The position numbers and the translations under genes were made by a program. 64,000 nt of DNA from Sodalis ligni (GTDB lineage Bacteria > Pseudomonadota > Gammaproteobacteria > Enterobacterales > Enterobacteriaceae), in NCBI RefSeq assembly GCF_016865525.2, contig NZ_CP075169.1, positions 6,324,337 to 6,388,336 on the forward strand, given 5' to 3'. Shown piece by piece: positions 34,652-47,028 of this stretch; positions within the stretch are counted from its first letter, which is position 1, and each line of letters opens with the position of its first letter. The notes under the pieces were generated by a model, which had not been told where the DNA came from, made no database searches, and saw only the letters and a list, made by a program, of their open reading frames with translations.

Positions 34652-34733
34652 TAAGGCCCAGACAGCAGCAGCGGTGAAATAGCGAACCGGTATGATATGG
34701 CACTAGCCTATAAGTGACACCGGACTGGGGACA

Positions 34734-36602
34734 TCAGATTTCCACCTGGGTGCCCAGTTCAATTACCCGGTTAGGTGGAATCAGGTATTGATCAGGAGCC
34801 CTTAGCGCATTTCGGCTCAGCGCAATAAACAACTTGCCACGGATAAGCAGATACCACGGCCGTTTACCCAGAATCAGCGATTCATGGGACATAAAAAATG
34901 ATGTTTCCATCATCCGGCAGGATAAGCCTTCCAGACCGCACCTGTGGAAAATTTCTTCCATATCAGGGGTCTCTTTGAAGCCGTAATTGGCCACAACCCG
35001 CCAGAAAGTCGGCGAAAGCTGTTCAATGGTGACGCGCCGGACGTTATGTACAAACGGCGCATCTTCCGTTCTGAGTGTCAACAGTACCACCCGCTCATGC
35101 AGGACCTTGTTATGTTTGAGGTTATGCAGTAACGCAAACGGAATGACATTCATGGCGCGAGACATGAACACCGCCGTACCGGACACTCTTACCGGCGGTG
35201 ATTTTTCCAATGACGCAATCATGGCCTCAAGGGAATTGCCATGCTCATGCAAGCGGCGCAATAGCCGAAAACGTTCGCTTTTCCAGGTTGTCATGACGAT
35301 AAACATCAGGAAGCCCAGCAGCAACGGCAGCCAGCCGCCGGAAAATATCTTGAGGACATTGGCGGAAAACATCGGGACATCCATTCCCAGCAGCACCACC
35401 AGCAAAATAATCACCAAAAAACGATTCCAATGCCAGTTTTTCACGGCGACGGTACAGGACAGAATGCTGGTGATAACCATGGTGCCGGTCACGGCAATGC
35501 CGTAAGCCGCCGCCAGATTGCTTGAGTGCTCGAAACTCAGGATCACCAGCACCACCGCCGTATAAAGCAGCCAATTGATAAAAGGAATATATATCTGGCC
35601 GGATTCCATTTCGGAGGTATGGACGATACGCATAGGGGGCAAATATCCCAAACGAACCGCCTGGCGCGTTAAGGAGAAAACTCCGGATATCACCGCCTGG
35701 GAAGCAATAACCGTGGCGAGGGTAGCCAGAATCAATAGCGGAATCAACGCCCAGTCAGGTGCCAGCAAAAAGAACGGATTTTTTATCGCAGCGGGGTGCT
35801 TCAGCAATAACGCCCCTTGGCCGAAATAATTCAATACCAGCGAAGGTAATACCGCACTGAACCATGCGAGGCGAATAGGCAGCTTGCCGAAATGTCCCAT
35901 ATCGGCATACAGCGCTTCTACCCCGGTAATGGCCAGCACCACTGCGCCAAGTGCAAAAAAGGATACTGCTTTATATTGGATAAAAAAATCCACCGCCCAC
36001 TTGGGATTTAATGCATAGAGCACTTCAGGATTGATCCAGATTCCCCTGATGCCGAGAACAGCTAAGGTAAAAAACCACAACACCATGACCGGGGCGAATA
36101 ATTTACCGATTCCGCCGGTTCCTTTTTTCTGTATGGCGAACAATAAGGTCAGAACCAAAACCGACAATGGAACGATATAGGTGTCCAGGGAGGGAGCGGC
36201 AATTTGCAGCCCTTCAATGGCCGAAAGCACTGAAATAGCCGGCGTTATTACTACCTCGCCATAGAAGAAGCTGCCGCCGATGAGGCCCATGATAACCAGA
36301 ACCCAGGTTAAACGGGCAGAAGTGTTCCTGCCGGCCAGCGACATCAGCGTCAATATCCCCCCTTCGCCGGAATTATCCGCTTTCATTACGAAGGTCAGGT
36401 ATTTAAACGAAACGATGAGTATCAGCAGCCAAAATATCAATGAGAGGAAGCCGAATACCGCTCCCCGCTCAACGCCGAAGCCATAATGACCGGCCAGGCA
36501 TTCTCTGAGGGTATATAGAGGACTGGTACCGATATCTCCATAAACCACGCCAATTGCGGCTAAGGTGACCGCCGGCAAGGATTGCTTTATCTCTCTGCTC
36601 AT
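34734..36602 (-). CDS. kup: Kup (TrkD), low-affinity potassium transporter
   Basis: A 622-residue K+:H+ symporter, the E. coli length. The N-terminal half has about 12 transmembrane helices, with [15 protein letters not shown] in TM1 and [17 protein letters not shown] ~180-residue cytoplasmic C-terminal domain follows. Kup is the main K+ uptake route at low pH or hyperosmotic stress. Divergent from ravA with a 239-base gap holding both promoters. Confidence 0.98.
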   Translation of the reverse strand: MSREIKQSLPAVTLAAIGVVYGDIGTSPLYTLRECLAGHYGFGVERGAVFGFLSLIFWLLILIVSFKYLTFVMKADNSGEGGILTLMSLAGRNTSARLTWVLVIMGLIGGSFFYGEVVITPAISVLSAIEGLQIAAPSLDTYIVPLSVLVLTLLFAIQKKGTGGIGKLFAPVMVLWFFTLAVLGIRGIWINPEVLYALNPKWAVDFFIQYKAVSFFALGAVVLAITGVEALYADMGHFGKLPIRLAWFSAVLPSLVLNYFGQGALLLKHPAAIKNPFFLLAPDWALIPLLILATLATVIASQAVISGVFSLTRQAVRLGYLPPMRIVHTSEMESGQIYIPFINWLLYTAVVLVILSFEHSSNLAAAYGIAVTGTMVITSILSCTVAVKNWHWNRFLVIILLVVLLGMDVPMFSANVLKIFSGGWLPLLLGFLMFIVMTTWKSERFRLLRRLHEHGNSLEAMIASLEKSPPVRVSGTAVFMSRAMNVIPFALLHNLKHNKVLHERVVLLTLRTEDAPFVHNVRRVTIEQLSPTFWRVVANYGFKETPDMEEIFHRCGLEGLSCRMMETSFFMSHESLILGKRPWYLLIRGKLFIALSRNALRAPDQYLIPPNRVIELGTQVEI

Positions 36603-36841
36603 AACCTCTTCGCGCTGTAGTGTATCCGTAAGCGTTTGGTGGGCTTCGTCCTGAGCTCATCAAAAAGCGCACAGTATGCATGAAACTTGAAGAATACCTA
36701 ATTTAATATCATCTTTATGAGTATAAAAAACGGTCGGCCAGTCCATCGACCCGCTGATGGACATATCTTTTCTCACCTATCATTCTAAAAATGAGTGGTT
36801 TATTGTTCTGGAATCACTCTTTTTGGGTTAACGCATTCATT

Positions 36842-38341
36842 ATGGCTCATTCATCACTTCTGGTTGAGAGAATTTATCGTCTGAGCAATGCTTTGGAAAG
36901 CGGACTTTATGAGCGGCAACATACTATCCGTCTCTGTCTGCTGGCGGCATTGTGCGGTGAAAGCGTCTTTTTACTCGGGCCGCCCGGTATCGCCAAAAGC
37001 CTTATTGCCCGGCGGATTAAACTGGCGTTCAGCCACGCCAGGGCCTTTGATTATCTCATGACCCGCTTCTCCACGCCGGAAGAGGTATTCGGTCCCCTGT
37101 CACTGCAGGCGCTAAAAGAAGATGGTCGTTATGAACGGCTGACCAAGGGATATTTGCCGGAAGCGGAAATCGTTTTTCTCGATGAAATCTGGAAAGCAGG
37201 TCCGGCTATTCTGAACACATTATTAACTGCCATTAATGAACGGCGGTTTCGTAACGGTGATAAAGAGCAAGCACTTCCGATGAGGTTGCTGATTACCGCC
37301 TCCAATGAATTACCGGATGCTGAAAGCGGCTTGGAGGCCCTTTATGATCGCATGCTGATTCGTCTGTGGCTGCATAAGGTAAAAGATAAATCCAATTTCC
37401 ACGCCCTGCTGACCCATCCGGCGGAGCCGGGTGGGCAAACCATCCCTGAGTCGGTGAGAATCAGCGATGAGGAGTATCGGTCCTGGCAGTCGCAAATCGA
37501 TCAGGTCAGCTTATCATCGGAATGCTTCGAATTGATTTATCAATTACGCCAGCGCCTGGACGCGCTGACGGATGCGCCCTACGTTTCCGATCGGCGCTGG
37601 AAAAAAGCGCTGCGTTTATTGCAAGCCTGCGCTTTTTTCAGCGACCGGCAAGCCATCGCACCGGTGGATATCATTCTGCTCACCGAATGTTTATGGCATG
37701 ACCCCGATAGCCTAAGCCTCATAGAGCAGCAGGTGGAAGGGGTGATTCTGGAACACGGTTACCAACAGCAGGCCATGCTGTTAAAAATCCAGGAAATTAT
37801 CCGGCAAAAAATAGAGCATCGGCATAGGCACAGCGCCAGTGAATCTATAACGGTGGATGCGAAAAAGGGATTGATGGCCCGTCGGCCTGTCTACTCTCTG
37901 CCGGAGGCGCTCAATGACAAAACGCTGGTGCTGGTATTACAAACTCCATTGGTTTTACAGGATATACAGGTCACCCATATCGCCGTGGAGCGGGATACTT
38001 TACAGCAATGGCTGGTGAAAGGCGGGGCGTTGAAAGCACGACTGAATAACATCGGTTTTGCCCAACCGCTGGAGGCGCGGATAAACGAGCAGCAGCAATT
38101 GGAAGTGCTGGATATCAGCCGGCGGGCCTCGTTGCTGGCGCGTGAGAGCAGGCTTTCCACTGAGGAGTTGCCCTCGGAGCTCAATGAAGCCCTGGTCGGT
38201 GTGGAACGGCAATTTAACCAGCAACGCAGTCGTTTCAGCGAACACCAATCCTGTCTGTTTATCACTAAAGACTGGGTGGCTAAAATCGAAGCCAGCTTAT
38301 TGGAAGTCTCACAACAGCTTCAACTGGCCAGACAAGGCTAA
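36842..38341 (+). CDS. ravA: RavA, MoxR-family AAA+ ATPase
   Basis: A 499-residue AAA+ protein. Walker A is GPPGIAKS at residues 46-53, Walker [10 protein letters not shown] near residue 110 and sensor 1 [10 protein letters not shown]; a C-terminal LARA-like domain follows. In E. coli RavA works with ViaA on respiratory complexes and binds the lysine decarboxylase LdcI. The ATG at 36842 ([11 protein letters not shown]) matches E. coli. An in-frame ATG at 36791 is less likely. viaA follows after six bases. Confidence 0.96.
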   Translation: MAHSSLLVERIYRLSNALESGLYERQHTIRLCLLAALCGESVFLLGPPGIAKSLIARRIKLAFSHARAFDYLMTRFSTPEEVFGPLSLQALKEDGRYERLTKGYLPEAEIVFLDEIWKAGPAILNTLLTAINERRFRNGDKEQALPMRLLITASNELPDAESGLEALYDRMLIRLWLHKVKDKSNFHALLTHPAEPGGQTIPESVRISDEEYRSWQSQIDQVSLSSECFELIYQLRQRLDALTDAPYVSDRRWKKALRLLQACAFFSDRQAIAPVDIILLTECLWHDPDSLSLIEQQVEGVILEHGYQQQAMLLKIQEIIRQKIEHRHRHSASESITVDAKKGLMARRPVYSLPEALNDKTLVLVLQTPLVLQDIQVTHIAVERDTLQQWLVKGGALKARLNNIGFAQPLEARINEQQQLEVLDISRRASLLARESRLSTEELPSELNEALVGVERQFNQQRSRFSEHQSCLFITKDWVAKIEASLLEVSQQLQLARQG

Positions 38342-38347
38342 CCTATC

Positions 38348-39817
38348 ATGCTGGCTTTAACCACGCTGGACATGTTTTTGTCGATTAACGACAGTGAACT
38401 GCTGGATAACTTTATCCTGACGCTGCTTGCCAGTCCGCAATTAGCGGTTTTCATGGAGAAATACCCTTCGCTTAAGAAAGCCCTTCTACATCGAACCCCG
38501 CTGATAAAGCAGCGATTGGAACAAACGGTAAAAGAGACCAGGGTGCCGCCGGAACTGGCTGCTGAGTTCCAGGCGTTTCAAGAGTGTCAGTTAATGGCGC
38601 AGAACGCCTTTAATGCGGCATTGCCGCAGATATTGGCCCGGCTGGAACGGCTGGGTTCGCCTTTTTCCTCTCAGGCCCGGACGTTGACCAGAAACGCAAC
38701 CCTGAACAACACGCGGCCCGAAAGCAGCTTCCAGGTACTTTTTCTCCAGCGCTGGCGGCTAAGTCTGACCTTTCAGGCCACCACGCTGCATCAGCAGTTG
38801 CTTGAACAGGAACAGGATATATTGCTCGAGGAACTACAGCAGCACCTGGCGGCCAGCGCCGCATTGGTGCCGTTACTGGCGGAAAACGACAATTCGGCGG
38901 GAAAGTTGTGGGATATGACCGCCGGACAGTGGCAGCAGCTGGATTATCGTCAGCTGGTGCATTATGGCGAATTCTTGCGGCAACAACCCGAGCTGCAGGC
39001 CCTGGCTGATCAGTTGGGCCGCAGCCGCCATGCGAAAACCCATGCAGTAGCGGAAGCCACCCAGCAATGGGTTCGATTGATGATCCGCGAACCGGCGATA
39101 CTTCCGGAGGAAGTCAATGGTATTCATCAAAGCGACGATCTGCTGCGATTGCTGCCTTCCGAGCTGGTTACCCTTGGGATAAGCGATCTTGAGTTTGAGT
39201 TTTATCGCCGTCTGCTGGAAAAACGCCTTTTGACCTATCGATTACAAGGGGATACCTGGAGGGAGCGTATCAGTCAGCGGCCGGCACGGAGCGAGCGTAT
39301 GGAATCGCAGCCCCGGGGACCCTTTATCGTTTGCGTAGATACATCCGGTTCCATGGGCGGCATTAACGAGGAATATGCAAAGGCATTTTGCCTGGCATTA
39401 ATGCGCATTGCCCTGACGGATGACCGCCGTTGTTATGTCACTCTTTTTTCGACCGGAATGGTGAGCTATGAGCTCACGGCGCCGTCGGGACTGGAACAGG
39501 CAATTCGTTTTCTCGGACAAAGCTTCCGGGGAGGGACCGATCTCGTCGCCTGCCTGAGCGCGCTGGCGGATAAATTGGATACTCCACCCTGGAGGGACGC
39601 GGATGCGGTGGTGATTTCCGACTTTATTGCGCAGCGGTTGCCAGATGAACTGATTACCCGCATCAGGCATCAGCAGCAGCGGCAAACGCAGCGTTTTCAT
39701 GCTGTCGCCCTGTCAGCGATGGGAAAACCGGGTATTCTGAAGATATTTGATCATATCTGGCGGTTCGATACCGGTTTAAGAAGCCGGTTGATGCGTTTCT
39801 TGCGCCGCAGAAACTAA
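38348..39817 (+). CDS. viaA: ViaA, VWA-domain partner of RavA
   Basis: A 489-residue protein. The alpha-helical N-terminal region is followed by a C-terminal von Willebrand A domain with the MIDAS motif DTSGSMGG near residue 330 and a conserved threonine in GGTDL. E. coli ViaA is 483 residues and stimulates RavA ATPase. Overexpression sensitises to aminoglycosides. Co-transcribed with ravA. Confidence 0.96.
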   Translation: MLALTTLDMFLSINDSELLDNFILTLLASPQLAVFMEKYPSLKKALLHRTPLIKQRLEQTVKETRVPPELAAEFQAFQECQLMAQNAFNAALPQILARLERLGSPFSSQARTLTRNATLNNTRPESSFQVLFLQRWRLSLTFQATTLHQQLLEQEQDILLEELQQHLAASAALVPLLAENDNSAGKLWDMTAGQWQQLDYRQLVHYGEFLRQQPELQALADQLGRSRHAKTHAVAEATQQWVRLMIREPAILPEEVNGIHQSDDLLRLLPSELVTLGISDLEFEFYRRLLEKRLLTYRLQGDTWRERISQRPARSERMESQPRGPFIVCVDTSGSMGGINEEYAKAFCLALMRIALTDDRRCYVTLFSTGMVSYELTAPSGLEQAIRFLGQSFRGGTDLVACLSALADKLDTPPWRDADAVVISDFIAQRLPDELITRIRHQQQRQTQRFHAVALSAMGKPGILKIFDHIWRFDTGLRSRLMRFLRRRN

Positions 39818-39877
39818 GCAATGCCTGGCGATATGCCGCGATGACGCGGACCGTTCATCGGCTATACAGAGGAAACC

Positions 39878-40339
39878 ATGTCGGACCTATACCAGATAGA
39901 TGACCTTGACCGCGCTATTTTAAAGGCATTAATGGCCAATGCCCGTACCGCTTATGCCGAACTGGCCAAGCAGCTTGCGGTCAGTGCCGGTACTATCCAT
40001 GTGCGGGTGGAAAAGATGAAGCAGGCGGGCATTATCACCGGCGCCCGGGTGGATGTCAGCGCCAGGCATCTGGGCTACGACGTGTGCTGCTTTATCGGCA
40101 TTATTTTAAAAAGCGCCAAGGACTATCCTTCGGCGCTCAAGAAACTCGAGGATCTGGAGGAAGTGGTGGAAGCCTATTACACCACCGGCCACTACAGTAT
40201 CTTTATCAAAGTCATGTGCCGCTCCATCGATGCCCTGCAACAGGTACTTATCAACAAGATCCAGACCATTGATGAAATTCAGTCAACAGAGACGTTGATC
40301 TCGCTGCAGAACCCCATCAGCCGTACCATTGTGCCTTAA
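39878..40339 (+). CDS. asnC: AsnC, Lrp-family asparagine-responsive regulator
   Basis: A 153-residue Lrp/AsnC protein with an N-terminal HTH (LAKQLAVSAGTIHVRVEKMKQ) and C-terminal RAM ligand domain (YYTTGHYSIFIKV). In E. coli AsnC activates the divergent asnA (asparagine synthetase A) and affects mioC-gidA transcription. asnA is missing: viaA ends only 60 bases upstream. The regulator is therefore retained without its main target, perhaps because of its link to mioC/oriC. Confidence 0.97.
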   Translation: MSDLYQIDDLDRAILKALMANARTAYAELAKQLAVSAGTIHVRVEKMKQAGIITGARVDVSARHLGYDVCCFIGIILKSAKDYPSALKKLEDLEEVVEAYYTTGHYSIFIKVMCRSIDALQQVLINKIQTIDEIQSTETLISLQNPISRTIVP

Positions 40340-40360
40340 AGGTTATTTCTTATACCCCTA

Positions 40361-40369
40361 TTATCCACA
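40361..40369 (+). promoter_or_regulatory. DnaA box at the mioC promoter
   Basis: A perfect TTATCCACA in the asnC-mioC gap, equivalent to the DnaA box that represses mioC in E. coli. Confidence 0.85.
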
Positions 40370-40428
40370 GGTAGATCCCAGGCCGTACACAGCGTACAAT
40401 ATCGGCTCATTTATCAGGTTGGAATAAT

Positions 40429-40875
40429 ATGGCCGATGTAACGTTAATCTCCGGCAGTACCCTGGGTAGCGCCGAATACGTGGCCGAGCATATCGCCGGT
40501 CTGTTGGAGCAGCAGGGATTCACCACCGAGATTTTGCACGGTCCCGAATGGGAAGAGCTGAGTCCGCAGGGGCTTTGGCTGATTATCACCTCCACCCATG
40601 GCGCCGGAGAGTTGCCCGACAACCTGCAGCCTTTATTTGAACAAATGGCCGCCGATCGCCCCTCGCTTTCTGGTGTGAAATATGGCGGTATAGGGAGTGG
40701 GAGCAGGGAATACGATACCCCTTGCGGCGCCATCGAAGAGGGTGATCGTCAAATGATAGCATTAGGCGCGGCACGGATCGGTGAGATATTGAAGATCGAT
40801 ATCACTCAGCATGAAATTCCCGAGGATCCGGCTGAAGAGTGGGCCAAAAAGTGGATCGGTTTGATTAAATCGTAA
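40429..40875 (+). CDS. mioC: MioC, flavodoxin-like FMN protein
   Basis: A 148-residue flavodoxin-fold protein with the FMN phosphate loop SGSTLGSAEYVAE near residue 8 and TSTHGAGELPDNL around the isoalloxazine. E. coli MioC binds FMN and has been linked to biotin synthase activity. It lies immediately left of oriC and transcribes towards it. Confidence 0.97.
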   Translation: MADVTLISGSTLGSAEYVAEHIAGLLEQQGFTTEILHGPEWEELSPQGLWLIITSTHGAGELPDNLQPLFEQMAADRPSLSGVKYGGIGSGSREYDTPCGAIEEGDRQMIALGAARIGEILKIDITQHEIPEDPAEEWAKKWIGLIKS

Positions 40876-41249
40876 AAAATATCTTCTTTTTATGTGTATA
40901 ACATAGTTTAAAACCGGCTTATAACCGGTAGTTATCCACTGTATAACCTTTGCTCGCTTATTGAGCTGTGCATAAGTAGCGATCTTGATCCCAGCTTATA
41001 CCGTTCAGGATCACCACTCATTCACAGCAATCGATCGGTCTCAATAAGTTGTTTTCCATCATGAAAAATGGCTTATCCACAGAAGATCGCGATCCTAGTA
41101 GTAGAGGTAATAAAGAGATCTTTAAATAAAAGATCTTTCTTTAATTACCCGTGGATCCACGGGCTTGTATCACTTCCAAAGTTGAGTAGAATCCACATTC
41201 CCGGAAGATCCAGACGATCCTTTGCTCCCAGAAACGAGGTTTATGCAAC
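40876..41249. other. oriC: Chromosomal replication origin oriC
   Basis: Between mioC and mnmG, read on the minus strand it aligns by eye with E. coli oriC. DnaA boxes: R1 TTATCCACA at 41073-41081, R2-type TTATGCACA (minus) at 40967-40975, TTATCCACT at 40932-40940 and TTATACACA (minus) at 40893-40901. AT-rich 13-mers of the GATCTnTTnTTTT type lie at about 41107-41146 (the unwinding element, mnmG side), and GATC sites for Dam/SeqA are dense. The R1 box is the only perfect consensus site. Confidence 0.95.
41107..41146. promoter_or_regulatory. oriC DNA-unwinding element (13-mer repeats)
   Basis: GATCTCTTTATTA and GATCTTTTATTTA repeats plus an adjoining AT-rich stretch, at the mnmG edge of oriC, as for the L/M/R 13-mers of E. 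coli. Confidence 0.85.
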
Positions 41250-43139
41250 ATGTTTTATCCCGATCAGTTTGACGTCATTATCATTGGTGGCGGCCATGCC
41301 GGAACTGAAGCGGCCATGGCGTCGGCTCGTATGGGATGTAAGACCCTGTTATTGACGCATAATATCGATACCCTCGGGCAAATGTCCTGTAATCCGGCCA
41401 TCGGCGGCATAGGGAAGGGCCATCTGGTGAAGGAAATTGATGCTATGGGCGGTCTTATGGGAAAAGCCATCGACCGTGCCGGCATTCAGTTCAGGATACT
41501 AAACGCCAGTAAAGGACCTGCGGTTCGAGCTACCAGGGCTCAGGCGGATCGGCTGCTTTACCGATTGGCGATCCGGACCGCTCTGGAGAACCAGCCCAAC
41601 CTCATGATCTTCCAGCAGGCGGTGGAGGATCTGATCGTTGAAAACGATCGGGTGGTGGGCGCGGTGACGCAGATGGGGCTCAAATTCCGCGGACGTTCGG
41701 TGGTGTTAACCGTCGGCACCTTCCTGGACGGCAAGATCCATATCGGCATGGATCATTACAGCGGCGGCAGGGCCGGCGATCCGCCGTCCATCGCCCTGTC
41801 AAAACGCTTGCGTGAATTGCCGTTCCGGGTCAAGCGGCTGAAAACCGGCACCCCGCCCCGCATCGATGCCCGCACCATCGATTTTAGCGTCCTGGCCACG
41901 CAACAAGGCGATAACCCGCTGCCGGTCTTTTCGTTTATGGGGTCAGTGACGGACCATCCCCGCCAGGTGCCTTGTTATATTACCTATACCAATGAACGGA
42001 CCCATGAGGTCATCCGTCAAAATCTCGATCGCAGCCCGATGTATACCGGCATCATCGAGGGCGTGGGTCCGCGATATTGTCCTTCCATCGAAGATAAGGT
42101 CATGCGCTTCGCCGATCGCGATTCCCACCAGATTTTCCTTGAACCGGAAGGGCTCACCAGCAACGAGGTCTATCCTAACGGCATCTCCACCAGTTTGCCC
42201 TTCGATGTGCAGATGAAAATCGTGCATTCCATGAAAGGCCTGGAAAACGCCCTGATCGTCCGCCCTGGCTATGCCATCGAGTATGATTTTTTTGATCCCC
42301 GCGATTTGAAACCGACGCTGGAAAGCAAATACATCGCCGGCCTGTTCTTTGCCGGACAGATTAACGGCACTACCGGTTATGAAGAAGCCGCTGCCCAGGG
42401 CATGCTGGCTGGTATCAACGCAGGGCGCGCCGCCAAGGATTTGGAGGGATGGTTCCCAAGGCGGGATCAAGCCTACTTGGGAGTTCTGGTGGACGATTTA
42501 TGCACCCTGGGGACGAAAGAGCCTTATCGTATGTTCACTTCTCGTGCCGAATACCGTTTGCTGCTGCGTGAAGATAACGCTGATTTGCGGCTTACCGAAA
42601 CCGGCAGGGAGTTGGGGCTGGTGGATGACGAGCGCTGGGCGCGCTTTAGCGAAAAACAGGAAGGTATCGAACGGGAACGCCAGCGCCTGCGCGACCTGTG
42701 GGTACACCCTCGCACCGATGAAGTGGAAAAGATCAACTCCCTGCTGAAAAGCCCGTTGACTCGCGAGGCCAGCGGCGAAGAGCTGCTGCGCCGCCCCGAA
42801 ATGACCTATGACATTCTCACGTCATTACCGATGTTTTCGCCGGCGTTAGCCGATGCGCAGTCAGCGGAACAGGTGGAAATCCAGGTCAAATACCAAGGCT
42901 ATATTTCACGACAGCAGGATGAAATCGACAGGCAGCTGCGTCATGAAAACACCCTGCTGCCGGTTGATTTGGATTACCTGCACGTGGCGGGCTTGTCCAA
43001 CGAGGTGATTGCCAAACTCAACGATCATAAACCGGGTTCTATCGGCCAGGCGTCCCGCATCTCCGGGGTGACGCCCGCCGCAATCTCGATTTTGCTGGTC
43101 TGGCTTAAAAAGCAGGGTTTGTTGCGCCGCAGCGCCTGA
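41250..43139 (+). CDS. mnmG: MnmG (GidA), tRNA uridine-34 modification flavoprotein
   Basis: A 629-residue FAD protein, exactly E. coli length. It has the N-terminal dinucleotide-binding [10 protein letters not shown] near residue 13, conserved [11 protein letters not shown] with the FAD-reactive region, and the helical C-terminal domain that contacts MnmE and tRNA. With MnmE it makes cmnm5U34 in tRNAs. Transcription away from oriC. Confidence 0.99.
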   Translation: MFYPDQFDVIIIGGGHAGTEAAMASARMGCKTLLLTHNIDTLGQMSCNPAIGGIGKGHLVKEIDAMGGLMGKAIDRAGIQFRILNASKGPAVRATRAQADRLLYRLAIRTALENQPNLMIFQQAVEDLIVENDRVVGAVTQMGLKFRGRSVVLTVGTFLDGKIHIGMDHYSGGRAGDPPSIALSKRLRELPFRVKRLKTGTPPRIDARTIDFSVLATQQGDNPLPVFSFMGSVTDHPRQVPCYITYTNERTHEVIRQNLDRSPMYTGIIEGVGPRYCPSIEDKVMRFADRDSHQIFLEPEGLTSNEVYPNGISTSLPFDVQMKIVHSMKGLENALIVRPGYAIEYDFFDPRDLKPTLESKYIAGLFFAGQINGTTGYEEAAAQGMLAGINAGRAAKDLEGWFPRRDQAYLGVLVDDLCTLGTKEPYRMFTSRAEYRLLLREDNADLRLTETGRELGLVDDERWARFSEKQEGIERERQRLRDLWVHPRTDEVEKINSLLKSPLTREASGEELLRRPEMTYDILTSLPMFSPALADAQSAEQVEIQVKYQGYISRQQDEIDRQLRHENTLLPVDLDYLHVAGLSNEVIAKLNDHKPGSIGQASRISGVTPAAISILLVWLKKQGLLRRSA

Positions 43140-43165
43140 CATGCTGTTAGGTCAGGCGCTGCGGC
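43126..43165 (+). terminator. Long hairpin over the mnmG stop codon
   Basis: A perfect 15-bp GC-rich inverted repeat (43126-43140 with 43151-43165, 10-base loop) includes the mnmG TGA and lies just before rsmG. There is no U tract, so an intercistronic processing or stabilising structure is as likely as a terminator. Confidence 0.55.
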
Positions 43166-43184
43166 ACCGTTAAAGGATGTATGC

Positions 43185-43805
43185 ATGTTAGCTAAACTGG
43201 ATGCCCTGCTGGCTCAGGGGGGAATTATGCTGTCCGATCGGCAAAAACAGCAATTGCTGCTTTACGTTCAGCTGCTCGACAAATGGAACAAGGCTTATAA
43301 CCTGACGTCGGTGCGCGATCCCGAACAGATGTTGATACGCCATATCATGGACAGCATCGTGGTGAATGCCCATTTACAGGGACAGCGCTTTATCGATGTG
43401 GGCACCGGGGCCGGCTTGCCGGGCGTTCCCTTGGCCATTGTCCGACCCGCGTCCCGTTTCACCCTGCTGGACAGCCTGGGCAAGCGTATCCGGTTTTTAC
43501 GCCAGGTGCAGCATGAGCTGCAATTGGAGAATATTGAAACGGTGCAAAGCCGTGTTGAGGATTATATTCCGCCGGCGCCTTATGACGGTATCATTAGCCG
43601 CGCGTTCGCTTCCGTTAACGATATGCTGTCCTGGTGTGAACATTTGGCCTCGCCCGGCCAGGGCCGGTTTTATGCCCTTAAAGGAACGATCCCGGCAACC
43701 GAACTGGCGGAACTGCCCGCGGGGTTCGAGATGGAGTCAGTGATAAGACTCGATGTTCCAACGTTGGCGGAAGAGCGTCATTTGGTGATTATGGGGCGGC
43801 GCTAA
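43185..43805 (+). CDS. rsmG: RsmG (GidB), 16S rRNA m7G527 methyltransferase
   Basis: A 206-residue class I SAM methyltransferase. The SAM motif is [15 protein letters not shown] near residue 70 and the family motif is [21 protein letters not shown]. It methylates G527 of 16S rRNA; loss gives low-level streptomycin resistance. Follows mnmG by 45 bases. Confidence 0.98.
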   Translation: MLAKLDALLAQGGIMLSDRQKQQLLLYVQLLDKWNKAYNLTSVRDPEQMLIRHIMDSIVVNAHLQGQRFIDVGTGAGLPGVPLAIVRPASRFTLLDSLGKRIRFLRQVQHELQLENIETVQSRVEDYIPPAPYDGIISRAFASVNDMLSWCEHLASPGQGRFYALKGTIPATELAELPAGFEMESVIRLDVPTLAEERHLVIMGRR

Positions 43806-44433
43806 AATTGTTTTTATCAATAAAAGTCGAATAGCACCGTAGGGATAATTCAGTCAATGAACAGGTAGTGAAGTAATAATATTTCAAATATTGTTCACTA
43901 TTATTTAACATTTAAAGATCATCTTTGTGGGCATAAATTTAGTTTTAACTCTAATAGTCACTATAGAAAATATATGTGTCGAAAAATGTCAATGATATTC
44001 CCTTATAGGATGGGAAAAAACTCCTGGTATTTTCCTTTGACCGGATTGGCGGCCTATAAAGCCTATTTTATAATAAAAATATATAACTTAATGATATTTA
44101 TCATTTTATTGGAAATGATTTGCTGAAGTCGACAAGGTGTATTGAGCTGACAGAGAGACTTCCTTCTTATAAATGTGATCATGCGCACAGTTTGATATGT
44201 AATAATTGCTCAAGCAGTATGAAGTTATGCATGGTATGATTCCTGCGCTTTATAGCGAAAAACGGGCAAAACGAACTGATTTAAATTATTGTTCACCTTT
44301 TCGCTACTTATGGATTGAATTCATAGTATCGACCCGTATAATTTGCACGTTTTTAGCTGCTTGACTCATGACGCTAAAGGCAGTTTTATACACCTTCAGT
44401 CTGACCAGAACGGGTGCGGAGAGAAGTTAAGTC
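43806..44433. other. Intergenic region rsmG-atpI with the atp promoter
   Basis: About 630 AT-rich bases, a normal length for this interval (E. coli is similar). It holds a 15-bp palindrome AATATTT-C-AAATATT (about 43883), a 16-bp AATGATATTTATCATT inverted repeat at 44090-44105 that loosely resembles a Fur site, and the promoter at 44315. No coding capacity is convincing. Confidence 0.6.
44315..44342 (+). promoter_or_regulatory. Promoter of the atp operon
   Basis: -35 TTGAAT (44315-44320), 16-base spacer, consensus -10 TATAAT (44337-44342), about 90 bases upstream of atpI. Confidence 0.75.
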
Positions 44434-45644
<1,211 letters not shown>

Positions 45645-45676
45645 TACTTTTTACAATAATGTTGCGTTTAATCTGA

Positions 45677-45934
<258 letters not shown>

Positions 45935-45997
45935 TGTGTATCATTGCGTGATTTTAATACAACATCAATCCGTTAACTTTATAAGAGGCATTGTGCT

Positions 45998-46468
45998 GTG
46001 AATCTTAACGCAACAATCCTCGGCCAGGCCATCGCGTTTGTCCTGTTTGTCCTGTTCTGCATGAAATACATATGGCCGCCGCTGATGGCAGCCATCGAGA
46101 AGCGTCAAAAAGAAATTGCTGACGGTCTCGCTTCTGCGGATCTTGCCAAAAAAGAGGTGGACATAGCGCAAGCCAATGCGACCGATCAACTGAAGAAAGC
46201 GCGAGCCGAAGCCCAGGCAATCATTGAGCAAGCCAATAAACGGAAAGCTCAGATTGTGGACGAAGCGAAAGCGGAAGCAGAAGACGAACGCAATAAAATC
46301 GTGGCGCAGGCCCAGGCTGAAATCGAAGCCGAAACCAAACGCGCTCGCGAAGAGTTGCGCAAGCAAGTCGCACTGCTGGCTTTAGCGGGTGCCGAGAAAA
46401 TTATCGAACGTTCCGTGGATGAAGCTGCCAACAGCGACATCGTTGATAAACTGGTCGCTGAACTGTAG
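45998..46468 (+). CDS. atpF: ATP synthase F0 subunit b
   Basis: A 156-residue stator subunit: one N-terminal transmembrane helix and a long charged coiled coil (residues ~30-150). The start is GTG at 45998, as in E. coli, with a ribosome site AAGAGG upstream. Forms a dimer linking subunit a to delta/alpha. Confidence 0.97.
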   Translation: MNLNATILGQAIAFVLFVLFCMKYIWPPLMAAIEKRQKEIADGLASADLAKKEVDIAQANATDQLKKARAEAQAIIEQANKRKAQIVDEAKAEAEDERNKIVAQAQAEIEAETKRAREELRKQVALLALAGAEKIIERSVDEAANSDIVDKLVAEL

Positions 46469-46482
46469 GGAGGGAGGGGCTG

Positions 46483-47016
46483 ATGTCTGAATTAGTAACT
46501 GTAGCTCGCCCCTACGCCAAAGCAGCTTTTGACTTTGCCGTCGAGCACCAAAGCGTTGAACATTGGCAGGATATGTTGTCGTTTACCGCTGAGGTAAGCC
46601 GCAACGATCAGATGGCGGAACTGTTATCCGGCGCTGTCGCTCCGGAGACGCTGTCGGATACATTTATCGCTGTCTGTGGTGACCAACTCGACCCGGCGGG
46701 CCAGAACCTGATCAAGGTCATGGCCGAAAATGGACGCTTGGCGGTCTTGCCGGATGTGCTGGAACAGTTTATTCATCTGCGCGCGGCGCAGGAATCGACT
46801 GTGGAAGTGGAAGTCATTTCCGCAAGCCAGCTAAAAGATGAGCAACTGGCGAAGATTACTGCTGCGATGGAAAAACGTCTGGCACGCAAAGTTAAGCTGA
46901 ATTGCAAAATTGATAAGTCTGTCATTGCCGGCGTAATTATTCGTGCAGGCGATATGGTGATAGATGGCAGCGTTCGCGGTCGTCTCGAACGCCTGACAGA
47001 CGTATTGCAGTCTTAA
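46483..47016 (+). CDS. atpH: ATP synthase F1 subunit delta
   Basis: A 177-residue OSCP/delta family protein (starts [20 protein letters not shown]-terminal GGxV-like [22 protein letters not shown]) that joins the b stalk to the alpha3-beta3 head. Confidence 0.98.
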   Translation: MSELVTVARPYAKAAFDFAVEHQSVEHWQDMLSFTAEVSRNDQMAELLSGAVAPETLSDTFIAVCGDQLDPAGQNLIKVMAENGRLAVLPDVLEQFIHLRAAQESTVEVEVISASQLKDEQLAKITAAMEKRLARKVKLNCKIDKSVIAGVIIRAGDMVIDGSVRGRLERLTDVLQS

Positions 47017-47028
47017 GGGGACTGGAGC

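Noticed and set aside
44090..44105. Fur-box-like inverted repeat upstream of atpI
   Set aside because: Only the central arms fit, the region is very AT-rich, and atp operons are not known Fur targets.
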